Below are positions 1-12,223 of a stretch of 64,000 nucleotides of DNA, one piece after another (the first letter of the stretch is position 1; every line of letters starts with the position of its first letter). A program made the position numbers and the translations under genes. Location of the stretch: NCBI RefSeq assembly GCF_051020975.1, contig NW_027478168.1:558001-622000 (forward strand). Direction: 5' to 3'. This stretch comes from Osmia lignaria lignaria. Taxonomy: Eukaryota; Arthropoda; Insecta; Hymenoptera; Megachilidae. The notes under the pieces were generated by a model that saw only the letters and a program-made list of their open reading frames with translations, had not been told where the DNA came from and searched no databases.

Positions 1-1919
1 CATAGAACGTAAAAAGTATGAAACGCAATTCTCTACAAAAAAGGTCTCTTAACATTTAGCCATAGCTCGCTTCGTTTCCGAGATATTTGCAGATTCATCT
101 CTAGGGAAGGGTCCTGACGGACATATTTCGAGATATTTCTTCTTCTTGTTGTTCTTCTTCTGCACAGCTAAGCTGGAAGTGGCATTTGCAGCTCGCAATA
201 GTGCAGAGTTATCTCAAAGAAAGGGGCCACGGTGTTTCTGTATCTCTATTATGTTGGTGAGGCTTCGGAACTTTTAAATATCTCGATATATCTCGAGAAC
301 TACGCATGTGATCAAAAAATATCATAGAACATAAAAAGTAGGAAACTTAATCCTCTACAAAAAAGGTCTCTTCACATTTTGCCATAGCTCGCTTAGTTTC
401 CGAGATATTTGCAGATCTATCTCAAGGGAAGGGGCCTAACGGACATATTTCGAGATATTTCTTGTTCTTGTTGTTCTTCTTCTGCACAGCGAAGCTGGAA
501 GTGGCATTTGCAGCTCGCAATAGTGCAGAGTTATCTCAAAGAAAGGGGCCACGGTGTTTCTGTATCTCTATTACGTTGGTGCGGCTTCGGAACTTTTAAA
601 TATCTTGATATATCTCGAGAACTACGCATCTGATCAAAAAATATCATAGAACATAAATAGTAGGAAACTTAATTCTCTACAAAAAAGGTTTCTCAACATT
701 TTGCCATAGCTCGCTTCGTTTCCGAGATATTTGCAGATTTATCTCAAGGGAAGGGGCCTGACGGACATATTTCGAGATATTTCTTCTTCTTGTTGTTCTT
801 CTTCTGCACAGCTAAGCTGGAAGTGGCATTTACAGCTCGCAATAGTGCAGAGTTATCTCAAAGAAAGGGGCCACGGTGTTTCTGTATCTCTATTATGTTG
901 GTGCGGCTTCGGAACTTGTAAATATCTTGATATATCTCGAGAACTACGCATCAGATCAAAAAATATCATAGAACATCAAAAGTAGGAAACTTAATTCTCT
1001 ACAAATAAGGTCTCTTAACATTTTGCCATAGCTCGCTTCGTTTCCGAGATATTTGCAGATTTATCTCAAGGGAAGGGGCCTGACGGACATATTTCGAGAT
1101 ATTTCTTCTTCTTGTTGTTCTTCTTCTGCACAGCTAAGCTGGAAGTGGCATTTGCAGCTCGCAATAGTGCAGAGTTATCTCAAAGAAAGGGGCCACGGTG
1201 TTTCTGTATCTCTATTATGTTGGTGCGGCATCGGAACTTTTAAATATCTTGATATATCTCGAGAACTACGCATCTGATCAAAAAATATCATAGAACATAA
1301 ATAGTAGGAAACTTAATTCTCTACAAAAAAGGTTTCTCAACATTTTGCCATAGCTCGCTTCGTTTCCGAGATATTTGCAGATTTATCTCAAGGGAAGGGG
1401 CCTGGCGGACATATTTCGAGATATTTCTTCTTCTTGTTGTTCTTCTTCTGCACAGCTAAGCTGGAAGTGGCATTTACAGCTCGCAATAGTGCAGAGTTAT
1501 CTCAAAGAAGGGGGCCGCGGTGTTTCTGTATCTCTATTATGTTGGTGCGGCTTCGGAACTTGTAAATATCTTGATATATCTCGAGAACTACGCATCTGAT
1601 CAAAAAATATCATAGAACATCAAAAGTAGGAAACTTAATTCTCTACAAATAAGGTCTCTTAACATTTTGCCATAGCTCGCTTCGTTTCCGAGATATTTGC
1701 AGATTTATCTCAAGGGAAGGGGCCTCACGGACATATTTCGAGATATTTCTTCTTCTTGTTGTTCTTCTTCTGCACAGCTAAGCTGGAAGTGGCATTTGCA
1801 GCTCGCAATAGTGCAGAGTTATCTCAAAGAAAGGGGCCACGGTGTTTCTGTATCTCTATTATGTTGGTGCGGCTTCGGAACTTTTAAATATCTTGATATA
1901 TCTCGAGAACTACGCATCT
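1..1919. repeat. Six-unit higher-order block, copy 1 (partial first unit)
   Basis: The partial unit 1-309 and five full units match, unit by unit, the block 2886-4817 at an offset of 2,898 bp (nine units). Diagnostic variants occur in order: AACGTAAAAAGTATGAAACG with ATTTAGCC and CTCTAGGG in the first unit; CTTGTTCTTG and TTACGTTGG in the second; CATCAGATC and ATCAAAAGTAGG in the third; GGTTTCTCAAC linkers further on. Differences between copies are few, for example GGCATCGG near 1228 against GGCTTCGG, and GGGGGCCGCGG near 1510. Confidence 0.85.
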
Positions 1920-2885
1920 GATCAAAAAATATCATAGAACGTAAAAAGTATGAAACGTAATTCTCTACAAAAAAGGTCTCTTAACATTTTGCCATAGCTC
2001 GCTTCGTTTCCGAGATATTTGCAGATTTATCTCTAGGGAAGGGGCCTGACGGACATATTTCGAGATATTTCTTCTTCTTGTTGTTCTTCTTCTGCACAGC
2101 TAAGCTGGAAGTGGCATTTGCAGCTCGCAATAGTGCAGAGTTATCTCAAAGAAAGGGGCCACGGTGTTTCTGTATCTCTATTATGTTGGTGAGGCTTCGG
2201 AACTTTTAAATATCTCGATATATCTCGAAAACGACGCTTCTGATCAAAAAATATCATAGAACATAACTTGTAGGAAACATAATTCTCTACAAAAAAGGTC
2301 TCTTAACATTTTGCCATAGCTCGCTTCGTTTCCGAGATATTTGCAGATTTATCTCAAGGGAAGGGGCCTGACGGACATATTTCGAGATATTTCTTCTTCT
2401 TGTTGTTCTTCTTCTGCACAGCTAAGCTGGAAGTGGCATTTGCAGCTCGCAATAGTGCAGAGTTATCTCAAAGAAAGGGGCCACGGTGTTTCTGTATCTC
2501 TATTATGTTGGTGCGGCTTCGGAACTTTTAAATATCTTGATATATCTCGAGAACTACGCATCTGATCAAAAAATATCATACCACATGAAAAGTAGGAAAC
2601 TTAATTCTCTACAAAAAAGGTCTCCTAACATTTTGCCATAGCTCGCTTTGTTTCCGAGATATTTGCAGATTTATCTCAAGGGAAGGGGCCTGACGGACAT
2701 ATTTCGAGATATTTCTTCTTCTTGTTGTTCTTCTTCTGCACAGCTAAGCTGGAAGTGGCATTTGCAGCTCGCAATAGTGCAGAGTTATCTCAAAGAAAGG
2801 GGCCACGGTGTTTCTGTATCTCTATTATGTTGGTGCGGCTTCGGAACTTTTAAATATCTTGATATATCTCGAGAACTACGCATCT
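1920..2885. repeat. Three-unit spacer block between the six-unit copies
   Basis: Three units separate the first two six-unit copies. Their linkers and tails (GTGAGGCTTCGG, ATAACTTGTAGG, CCACATGAAAAG, GCTCGCTTTG) match the units around 8360-9325, about 6,440 bp (20 units) downstream, where the same order recurs. The block is therefore a second module exchanged within this part of the array. Confidence 0.75.
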
Positions 2886-4817
2886 GATCAAAAAATATCA
2901 TAGAACGTAAAAAGTATGAAACGTAATTCTCTACAAAAAAGGTCTCTTAACATTTAGCCATAGCTCGCTTCGTTTCCGAGATATTTGCAGATTCATCTCT
3001 AGGGAAGGGTCCTGACGGACATATTTCGAGATATTTCTTCTTCTTGTTGTTCTTCTTCTGCACAGCTAAGCTGGAAGTGGCATTTGCAGCTCGCAATAGT
3101 GCAGAGTTATCTCAAAGAAAGGGGCCACGGTGTTTCTGTATCTCTATTATGTTGGTGAGGCTTCGGAACTTTTAAATAACTCGATATATCTCGAGAACTA
3201 CGCATGTGATCAAAAAATATCATAGAACATAAAAAGTAGGAAACTTAATTCTCTACAAAAAAGGTCTCTTAACATTTTGCCATAGCTCGCTTCGTTTCCG
3301 AGATATTTGCAGATCTATCTCAAGGGAAGGGGCCTAACGGACATATTTCGAGATATTTCTTGTTCTTGTTGTTCTTCTTCTGCACAGCGAAGCTGGAAGT
3401 GGCATTTGCAGCTCGCAATAGTGCAGAGTTATCTCAAAGAAAGGGGCCACGGTGTTTCTGTATCTCTATTACGTTGGTGCGGCTTCGGAACTTTTAAATA
3501 TCTTGATATATCTCGAGAACTACGCATCTGATCAAAAAATATCATAGAACATAAATAGTAGGAAACTTAATTCTCTACAAAAAAGGTTTCTCAACATTTT
3601 GCCATAGCTCGCTTCGTTTCCGAGATATTTGCAGATTTATCTCAAGGGAAGGGGCCTGACGGACATATTTCGAGATATTTCTTCTTCTTGTTGTTCTTCT
3701 TCTGCACAGCTAAGCTGGAAGTGGCATTTACAGCTCGCAATAGTGCAGAGTTATCTCAAAGAAAGGGGCCACGGTGTTTCTGTATCTCTATTATGTTGGT
3801 GCGGCTTCGGAACTTGTAAATATCTTGATATATCTCGAGAACTACGCATCAGATCAAAAAATATCATAGAACATCAAAAGTAGGAAACTTAATTCTCTAC
3901 AAATAAGGTCTCTTAACATTTTGCCATAGCTCGCTTCGTTTCCGAGATATTTGCAGATTTATCTCAAGGGAAGGGGCCTGACGGACATATTTCGAGATAT
4001 TTCTTCTTCTTGTTGTTCTTCTTCTGCACAGCTAAGCTGGAAGTGGCATTTGCAGCTCGCAATAGTGCAGAGTTATCTCAAAGAAAGGGGCCACGGTGTT
4101 TCTGTATCTCTATTATGTTGGTGCGGCTTCGGAACTTTTAAATATCTTGATATATCTCGAGAACTACGCATCTGATCAAAAAATATCATAGAACATGAAT
4201 AGTAGGAAACTTAATTCTCTACAAAAAAGGTTTCTCAACATTTTGCCATAGCTCGCTTCGTTTCCGAGATATTTGCAGATTTATCTCAAGGGAAGGGGCC
4301 TGACGGACATATTTCGAGATATTTCTTCTTCTTGTTGTTCTTCTTCTGCACAGCTAAGCTGGAAGTGGCATTTACAGCTCGCAATAGTGCAGAGTTATCT
4401 CAAAGAAAGGGGCCACGGTGTTTCTGTATCTCTATTATGTTGGTGCGGCTTCGGAACTTGTAAATATCTTGATATATCTCGAGAACTACGCATCAGATCA
4501 AAAAATATCATAGAACATCAAAAGTAGGAAACTTAATTCTCTACAAATAAGGTCTCTTAACATTTTGCCATAGCTCGCTTCGTTTCCGAGATATTTGCAG
4601 ATTTATCTCAAGGGAAGGGGCCTGACGGACATATTTCGAGATATTTCTTCTTCTTGTTGTTCTTCTTCTGCACAGCTAAGCTGGAAGTGGCATTTGCAGC
4701 TCGCAATAGTGCAGAGTTATCTCAAAGAAAGGGGCCACGGTGTTTCTGTATCTCTATTATGTTGGTGCGGCTTCGGAACTTTTAAATATCTTGATATATC
4801 TCGAGAACTACGCATCT
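2886..4817. repeat. Six-unit higher-order block, copy 2
   Basis: Six units matching 1-1919 in order. The next unit, from 4818, starts the series again (AACGTAAAAAGTATGAAACG, ATTTAGCC, CTCTAGGG, then CTTGTTCTTG), so here the six-unit period of 1,932 bp is directly tandem. The fifth unit (GATC at 4174) has CATCAGATC where its partner in copy 1 has CATCTGATC. This suggests local conversion by the third unit of the same block. Confidence 0.85.
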
Positions 4818-7071
4818 GATCAAAAAATATCATAGAACGTAAAAAGTATGAAACGTAATTCTCTACAAAAAAGGTCTCTTAACATTTAGCCATAGCTCGC
4901 TTCGTTTCCGAGATATTTGCAGATTCATCTCTAGGGAAGGGTCCTGACGGACATATTTCGAGATATTTCTTCTTCTTGTTGTTCTTCTTCTGCACAGCTA
5001 AGCTGGAAGTGGCATTTGCAGCTCGCAATAGTGCAGAGTTATCTCAAAGAAAGGGGCCACGGTGTTTCTGTATCTCTATTATGTTGGTGAGGCTTCGGAA
5101 CTTTTAAATATCTCGATATATCTCGAGAACTACGCATGTGATCAAAAAATATCATAGAACATAAAAAGTAGGAAACTTAATTCTCTACAAAAAAGGTCTC
5201 TTAACATTTTGCCATAGCTCGCTTCGTTTCCGAGATATTTGCAGATCTATCTCAAGGGAAGGGGCCTAACGGACATATTTCGAGATATTTCTTGTTCTTG
5301 TTGTTCTTCTTCTGCACAGCGAAGCTGGAAGTGGCATTTGCAGCTCGCAATAGTGCAGAGTTATCTCAAAGAAAGGGGCCACGGTGTTTCTGTATCTCTA
5401 TTACGTTGGTGCGGCTTCGGAACTTTTAAATATCTTGATATATCTCGAGAACTACGCATCTGATCAAAAAATATCATAGAACATAAATAGTAGGAAACTT
5501 AATTCTCTACAAAAAAGGTTTCTCAACATTTTGCCATAGCTCGCTTCGTTTCCGAGATATTTGCAGATTTATCTCAAGGGAAGGGGCCTGACGGACATAT
5601 TTCGAGATATTTCTTCTTCTTGTTGTTCTTCTTCTGCACAGCTAAGCTGGAAGTGGCATTTGCAGCTCGCAATAGTGCAGAGTTATCTCAAAGAAAGGGG
5701 CCACGGTGTTTCTGTATCTCTATTATGTTGGTGCGGCTTCGGAACTTTTAAATATCTTGATATATCTCGAGAACTACGCATCTGATCAAAAAATATCATA
5801 GAACATAAATAGTAGGAAACTTAATTCTCTACAAAAAAGGTTTCTCAACATTTTGCCATAGCTCGCTTCGTTTCCGAGATATTTGCAGATTTATCTCAAG
5901 GGAAGGGGCCTGACGGACATATTTCGAGATATTTCTTCTTCTTGTTGTTCTTCTTCTGCACAGCTAAGCTGGAAGTGGCATTTACAGCTCGCAATAGTGC
6001 AGAGTTATCTCAAAGAAAGGGGCCACGGTGTTTCTGTATCTCTATTATGTTGGTGCGGCTTCGGAACTTTTAAATATCTCGATATATCTCGAGAACTACG
6101 CATGTGATCAAAAAATATCATAGAACATAAAAAGTAGGAAACTTAATCCTCTACAAAAAAGGTCTCTTCACATTTTGCCATAGCTCGCTTAGTTTCCGAG
6201 ATATTTGCAGATCTATCTCAAGGGAAGGGGCCTAACGGACATATTTCGAGATATTTCTTCTTCTTGTTGTTCTTCTTCTGCACAGCTAAGCTGGAAGTGG
6301 CATTTGCAGCTCGCAATAGTGCAGAGTTATCTCAAAGAAAGGGGCCACGGTGTTTCTGTATCTCTATTATGTTGGTGCGGCTTCGGAACTTTTAAATATC
6401 TTGATATATCTCGAGAACTACGCATCTGATCAAAAAATATCATAGAACATAAATAGTAGGAAACTTAATTCTCTACAAAAAAGGTTTCTCAACATTTTGC
6501 CATAGCTCGCTTCGTTTCCGAGATATTTGCAGATTTATCTCAAGGGAAGGGGCCTGACGGACATATTTCGAGATATTTCTTCTTCTTGTTGTTCTTCTTC
6601 TGCACAGCTAAGCTGGAAGTGGCATTTACAGCTCGCAATAGTGCAGAGTTATCTCAAAGAAAGGGGCCACGGTGTTTCTGTATCTCTATTATGTTGGTGC
6701 GGCTTCGGAACTTGTAAATATCTTGATATATCTCGAGAACTACGCATCAGATCAAAAAATATCATAGAACATCAAAAGTAGGAAACTTAATTCTCTACAA
6801 ATAAGGTCTCTTAACATTTTGCCATAGCTCGCTTCGTTTCCGAGATATTTGCAGATTTATCTCAAGGGAAGGGGCCTGACGGACATATTTCGAGATATTT
6901 CTTCTTCTTGTTGTTCTTCTTCTGCACAGCTAAGCTGGAAGTGGCATTTGCAGCTCGCAATAGTGCAGAGTTATCTCAAAGAAAGGGGCCACGGTGTTTC
7001 TGTATCTCTATTATGTTGGTGCGGCTTCGGAACTTTTAAATATCTTGATATATCTCGAGAACTACGCATCT
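4818..7071. repeat. Degenerate third copy of the six-unit block
   Basis: The first two units repeat the start of the six-unit block, then the order breaks. The junction of the units meeting at 6106 carries CTTAATCCTCTAC, CTCTTCAC and GCTTAGTTTCC. I see that combination only at 310-390 elsewhere, an offset of 18 units (5,796 bp). The bodies on either side are of other types, so only a short tract was transferred. The last two units (CATCAGATC, then an ordinary one) again match the third and fourth of copy 1. Confidence 0.75.
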
Positions 7072-7425
7072 GATCAAAAAATATCATACCACATAAAAAG
7101 TAGGAAACTTAATTCTCTACAAAAAAGGTCTCCTAACATTTTCCCATATCTCCCTTCGTTTCCGAGATATTTGCAGATTTATCTCAAGGGAAGGGGCCTG
7201 GCGGACATATTTCGAGATATTTCTTCTTCTTGTTGTTCTTCTTCTGCACGGCTATGCTGGAAGTGGCATTTGCAGCCCGCAATAGTGCAGAGTTATCTCA
7301 AAGAAAGGGGCCACGGTGTTTCTGTATCTCTATTATGTTGGTGCGGCTTCGGAACTTGTAAATATCTTGATATATCTCGAGAACTACGCATCAGATCAAA
7401 AAATATCATAGAACATCAAAAGTAG
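6994..7425 (+). other. Longest chance open frame (143 codons), judged non-coding
   Basis: This frame runs from a GTG in one unit across the junction into the next. It is long only because this unit has CCCATATCTCCC where most have GCCATAGCTCGC, removing a TAG. The same change makes a 133-codon frame at 10858-11259. Both are by-products of a point variant in satellite DNA, with no ATG start and no recognisable domain. Confidence 0.85.
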
Positions 7426-9325
7426 GAAACTTAATTCTCTACAAAAAAGGTTTCTCAACATTTTGCCATAGCTCGCTTCGTTTCCGAGATATTTGCAGAT
7501 TTATCTCAAGGGAAGGGGCCTGACGGACATATTTCGAGATATTTCTTCTTCTTGTTGTTCTTCTTCTGCACAGCTAAGCTGGAAGTGGCATTTGCAGCTC
7601 GCAATAGTGCAGAGTTATCTCAAAGAAAGGGGCCACGGTGTTTCTGTATCTCTATTATGTTGGTGCGGCTTCGGAACTTTTAAATATCTTGATATATCTC
7701 GAGAACTACGCATCTGATCAAAAAATATCATAGAACATAAATTGTAGGAAACATAATTCTCTACAAAAAAGGTGTCTTAACATTTTGCCATAGCTCGCTT
7801 CGTTTCCGAGATATTTGCTGATATATCTCAAGGGAACGGGCATGACGGACATATTTCGAGATATTTCTTCTTCTTGTTGTTCTTCTTCTGCACAGCTAAG
7901 CTGGAAGTGGCATTTGCGGCTCGCACTAGTGCAGAGTTATCGCAAAGAATGGGGCCACGGTGTTTCTGTATCTCTATTATGTTGGTGCGGCTTCGGAACT
8001 TTTAAATATCTCGATATATCTCGAAAACTACGCTTCTGATCAAAAAATATCATAGAACATAAATTGTAGGAAACATAATTCTCTACAAAAAAGGTGTCTT
8101 AACATTTTGCCATAGCTCGCTTCGTTTCCGAGATATTTGCTGATATATCTCAAGGGAAGGGGCCTGACGGACATATTTCGAGATATTTCTTCTTCTTGTT
8201 GTTCTTCTTCTGCACAGCTAAGCTGGAAGTGGCATTTGCGGCTCGCACTAGTGCAGAGTTATCTCAAAGAAAGGGGCCACGGTGTTTCTGTATCTCTATT
8301 ATGTTGGTGCGGCTTCGGAACTTTTAAATATCTCGATATATCTCGAAAACTACGCTTCTGATCAAAAAATATCGTAGAACATATATTGTAGGAAACATAA
8401 TTCTCTACAAAAATGGTCTCTTAACGTTTTGCCATAGCTCGCTTCGTTTCCGAGATATTTGCAGATATATCTCAAGGGAAGGGGCCTGACGGACATATTT
8501 CGAGATATTTCTTCTTCTTGTTGTTCTTCTTCTGCACAGCTAAGCTGGAAGTGGCATTTGCAGCTCGCAATAGTGCAGAGTTATCTCAAAGAAAGGGGCC
8601 ACGGTGTTTCTGTATCTCTATTATGTTGGTGAGGTTTCGGAACTTTTAAATATCTCGATATATCTCGAAAACTACGCTTCTGATCAAAAAATATCATAGA
8701 ACATAACTTGTAGGAAACATAATTCTCTACAAAAAAGGTCTCTTAACATTTTGCCATAGCTCGCTTCGTTTCCGAGATATTTGCAGATTTATCTCAAGGG
8801 AAGGGGCCTAACGGACATATTTCGAGATATTTCTTCTTCTTGATGTTCTTCTTCTGCACAGCTAAGCTGGAAGTGGCATTTGCAGCTCGCAATAGTGCAG
8901 AGTTATCTCAAAGAAAGGGGCCACGGTGTTTCTGTATCCCTATTATGTTGGTGCGGCTTCGGAACTTTTAAATATCTTGATATACCTCGAGAACTACGCA
9001 TCTGATCAAAAAATATCATACCACATAAAAAGTAGGAAACTTAATTCTCTACAAAAAAGGTCTCCTAACATTTTGCCATAGCTCGCTTTGTTTCCGAGAT
9101 ATTTGCAGATTTATCTCAAGGGAAGGGCCCTGACGGACATATTTCGAGATATTTCTTCTTCTTGTTGTTCTTCTTCTGCACAGCTCAGCTGGAAGTGGCA
9201 TTTGCAGCTCGCAATAGTGCAGAGTTATCTCAAAGAAAGGGGCCACGGTGTTTCTGTATCTCTATTATGTTGGTGCGGCTTCGGAACTTTTAAATATCTT
9301 GATATATCTCGAGAACTACGCATCT
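7072..9325. repeat. Seven mixed units, including first RKLRF-tail units
   Basis: This stretch introduces the second tail subfamily (TCGATATATCTCGA, GCTTCTGATC, then AAATTGTAGGAAACAT) at 7716-8681. Two units have GCTGATATATC in place of GCAGATTTATC, together with GCGGCTCGCACTAGTGC. They are echoed 11 units later near 11580-11901. The first unit, with CCCATATCTCCC and CAGCCCGC, is echoed 12 units later at 10936-11257. Confidence 0.75.
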
Positions 9326-12223
9326 GATCAAAAAATATCATAGAACATTAAAAGTAGGAAACTTAATTCTCTACAAAAAAGGTCTCCTAACATTTTGCCA
9401 TAGCTCGCTTCGTTTCCGAGATATTTGCAGATTTATCTCAAGGGAAGGGGCCTGACGGACATATTTCGAGATATTTCTTCTTCTTGTTGTTCTTCTTCTG
9501 CACAGCTAAGCTGGAAGTGGCATTTGCAGCTCGCAATAGTGCAGAGTTATCTCAAAGAAAGGGGCCACGGTGTTTCTGTATCTCTATTATGTTGGTGCGG
9601 CTTCGGAACTTTTAAATATCTTGATATATCTCGAGAACTACGCATCTGATCAAAAAATATCATAGAACGTAAAAAGTATGAAACGTAATTCTCTACAAAA
9701 AAGGTCTCTTAACATTTAGCCATAGCTCGCTTCGTTTCCGAGATATTTGCAGATTCATCTCTAGGGAAGGGTCCTGACGGACATATTTCGAGATATTTCT
9801 TCTTCTTGTTGTTCTTCTTCTGCACAGCTAAGCTGGAAGTGGCATTTGCAGCTCGCAATAGTGCAGAGTTATCTCAAAGAAAGGGGCCACGGTGTTTCTG
9901 TATCTCTATTATGTTGGTGAGGCTTCGGAACTTTTAAATATCTCGATATATCTCGAAAACTACGCTTCTGATCAAAAAATATCATAGAACATAACATGTA
10001 GGAAACATAATTCTCTACAAAAAAGGTCTCTTCACATTTTGCCATCGCTCGCTTCGTTTCCGAGATATTTGCAGATCTATCTCAAGGGAAGGGGCCTAAC
10101 GGACATATTTCGAGATATTTCTTGTTCTTGTTGTTCTTCTTCTGCACAGCGAAGCTGGAAGTGGCATTTGCAGCTCGCAATAGTGCAGAGTTATCTCAAA
10201 GAAAGGGGCCACGGTGTTTCTGTATCTCTATTACGTTGGTGCGGCATCGGAACTTTTAAATATCTTGATATATCTCGAGAACTACGCATCTGATCAAAAA
10301 ATATCATAGAACATAAATAGTAGGAAACTTAATTCTCTACAAAAAAGGTTTCTCAACATTTTGCCATAGCTCGCTTCGTTTCCGAGATATTTGCAGATTT
10401 ATCTCAAGGGAAGGGGCCTGGCGGACATATTTCGAGATATTTCTTCTTCTTGTTGTTCTTCTTCTGCACAGCTAAGCTGGAAGTGGCATTTGCGGCTCGC
10501 ACTAGTGCAGAGTTATCTCAAAGAAAGGGGCCACGGTGTTTCTGTATCTCTATTATGTTGTTGCGGCTTCGGAACTTTTAAATATCTCGATATATCTCGA
10601 AAACTACGCTTCTGATCAAAAAATATCATAGAACATCAAAAGTAGGAAACTTAATTCTCTACAAATAAGGTCTCTTAACATTTTGCCATAGCTCGCTTCG
10701 TTTCCGAGATATTTGCAGATTTATCTCAAGGGAAGGGGCCTGACGGACATATTTCGAGATATTTCTTCTTCTTGTTGTTCTTCTTCTGCACAGCTAAGCT
10801 GGAAGTGGCATTTGCAGCTCGCAATAGTGCAGAGTTATCTCAAAGAAAGGGGCCACGGTGTTTCTGTATCTCTATTATGTTGGTGCGGCTTCGGAACTTT
10901 TAAATATCTTGATATATCTCGAGAACTACGCATCTGATCAAAAAATATCATACCACATAAAAAGTAGGAAACTTAATTCTCTACAAAAAAGGTCTCCTAA
11001 CATTTTCCCATATCTCCCTTCGTTTCCGAGATATTTGCAGATTTATCTCAGGGGAAGGGGCCTGACGGACATATTTCGAGATATTTCTTCTTCTTGTTGT
11101 TCTTCTTCTGCACGGCTAAGCTGGAAGTGGCATTTGCAGCCCGCAATAGTGCAGAGTTATCTCAAAGAAAGGGGCCACGGTGTTTCTGTATCTCTATTAT
11201 GTTGGTGCGGCTTCGGAACTTTTAAATATCTCGATATATCTCGAAAACTACGCTTCTGATCAAAAAATATCATAGAACATATACTGTAGGAAACATAATT
11301 CTCTACAAAAATGGGCTCTTAACGTTTTGCCATAGCTCGCTTCGTTTCCGAGATATTTGCAGATATATTTCAAGGGAAGGGGCCTGACGGACATATTTCG
11401 AGATATTTCTTCTTCTTGTTGTTCTTCTTCTGCACAGCTAAACTGGAAGTGGCATTTCCAGCTCGCAATAGTGCAGAGTTATCGCAAAGAATGGGGCCAC
11501 GGTGTTTCTGTATCTCTATTATGTTGGTGCGGCTTCGGAACTTTTAAATATCTCGATATATCTCGAAAACTACGCTTCTGATCAAAAAATATCATAGAAC
11601 ATAAATTGTAGGAAACATAATTCTCTACAAAAAAGGTGTCTTAACATTTTGCCATAGCTCGCTTCGTTTCCGAGATATTTGCTGATATATCTCAAGGGAA
11701 GGGGCCTGACGGACATATTTCGAGATATTTCTTCTTCTTGTTGTTCTTCTTCTGCACAGCTAAGCTGGAAGTGGCATTTGCGGCTCGCACTAGTGCAGAG
11801 TTATCTCAAAGAAAGGGGCCACGGTGTTTCTGTATCTCTATTATGTTGGTGCGGCTTCGGAACTTTTAAATATCTCGATATATCTCGAAAACTACGCTTC
11901 TGATCAAAAAATATCGTAGAACATATATTGCAGGAAACATAATTCTCTACAAAAATGGTCTCTTAACGTTTTGCCATAGCTCGCTTCGTTTCCGAGATAT
12001 TTGCAGATATATCTCAAGGGAAGGGGCCTGACGGACATATTTCGAGATATTTCTTCTTCTTGTTGTTCTTCTTCTGCACAGCTAAGCTGGAAGTGGCATT
12101 TGCAGCTCGCAATAGTGCAGAGTTATCTCAAAGAAAGGGGCCACGGTGTTTCTGTATCTCTATTATGTTGGTGCGGCTTCGGAACTTTTAAATATCTTGA
12201 TATATCTCGAGAACTACGCATCT
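9326..12223. repeat. Nine-unit higher-order repeat, copy 1
   Basis: Nine units (2,898 bp). The first four match 12224-13511 with no difference I could see by eye: ATTAAAAGTAGG with CTCCTAAC, then CTCTAGGG, then CTTGTTCTTG with GGCATCGG and GCCATCGCTCGC, then CTGGCGG with GTTGTTGCGG. The remaining five belong to the series described for 7072-9325. Confidence 0.82.

Noticed and set aside
409..633. Series of 74-84 residue proteins in most units
   Set aside because: They start at TTG (or GTG in longer forms), about thirty copies are broken, changes are freely amino-acid altering, and no known domain is visible. They are satellite by-products.
9049..9246. Minus-strand open frames (also 13557-13754 and 16310-16600)
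   Set aside because: They begin at GTG or TTG, occur in only a few units because of single-base variants that remove stops, and have no domain.
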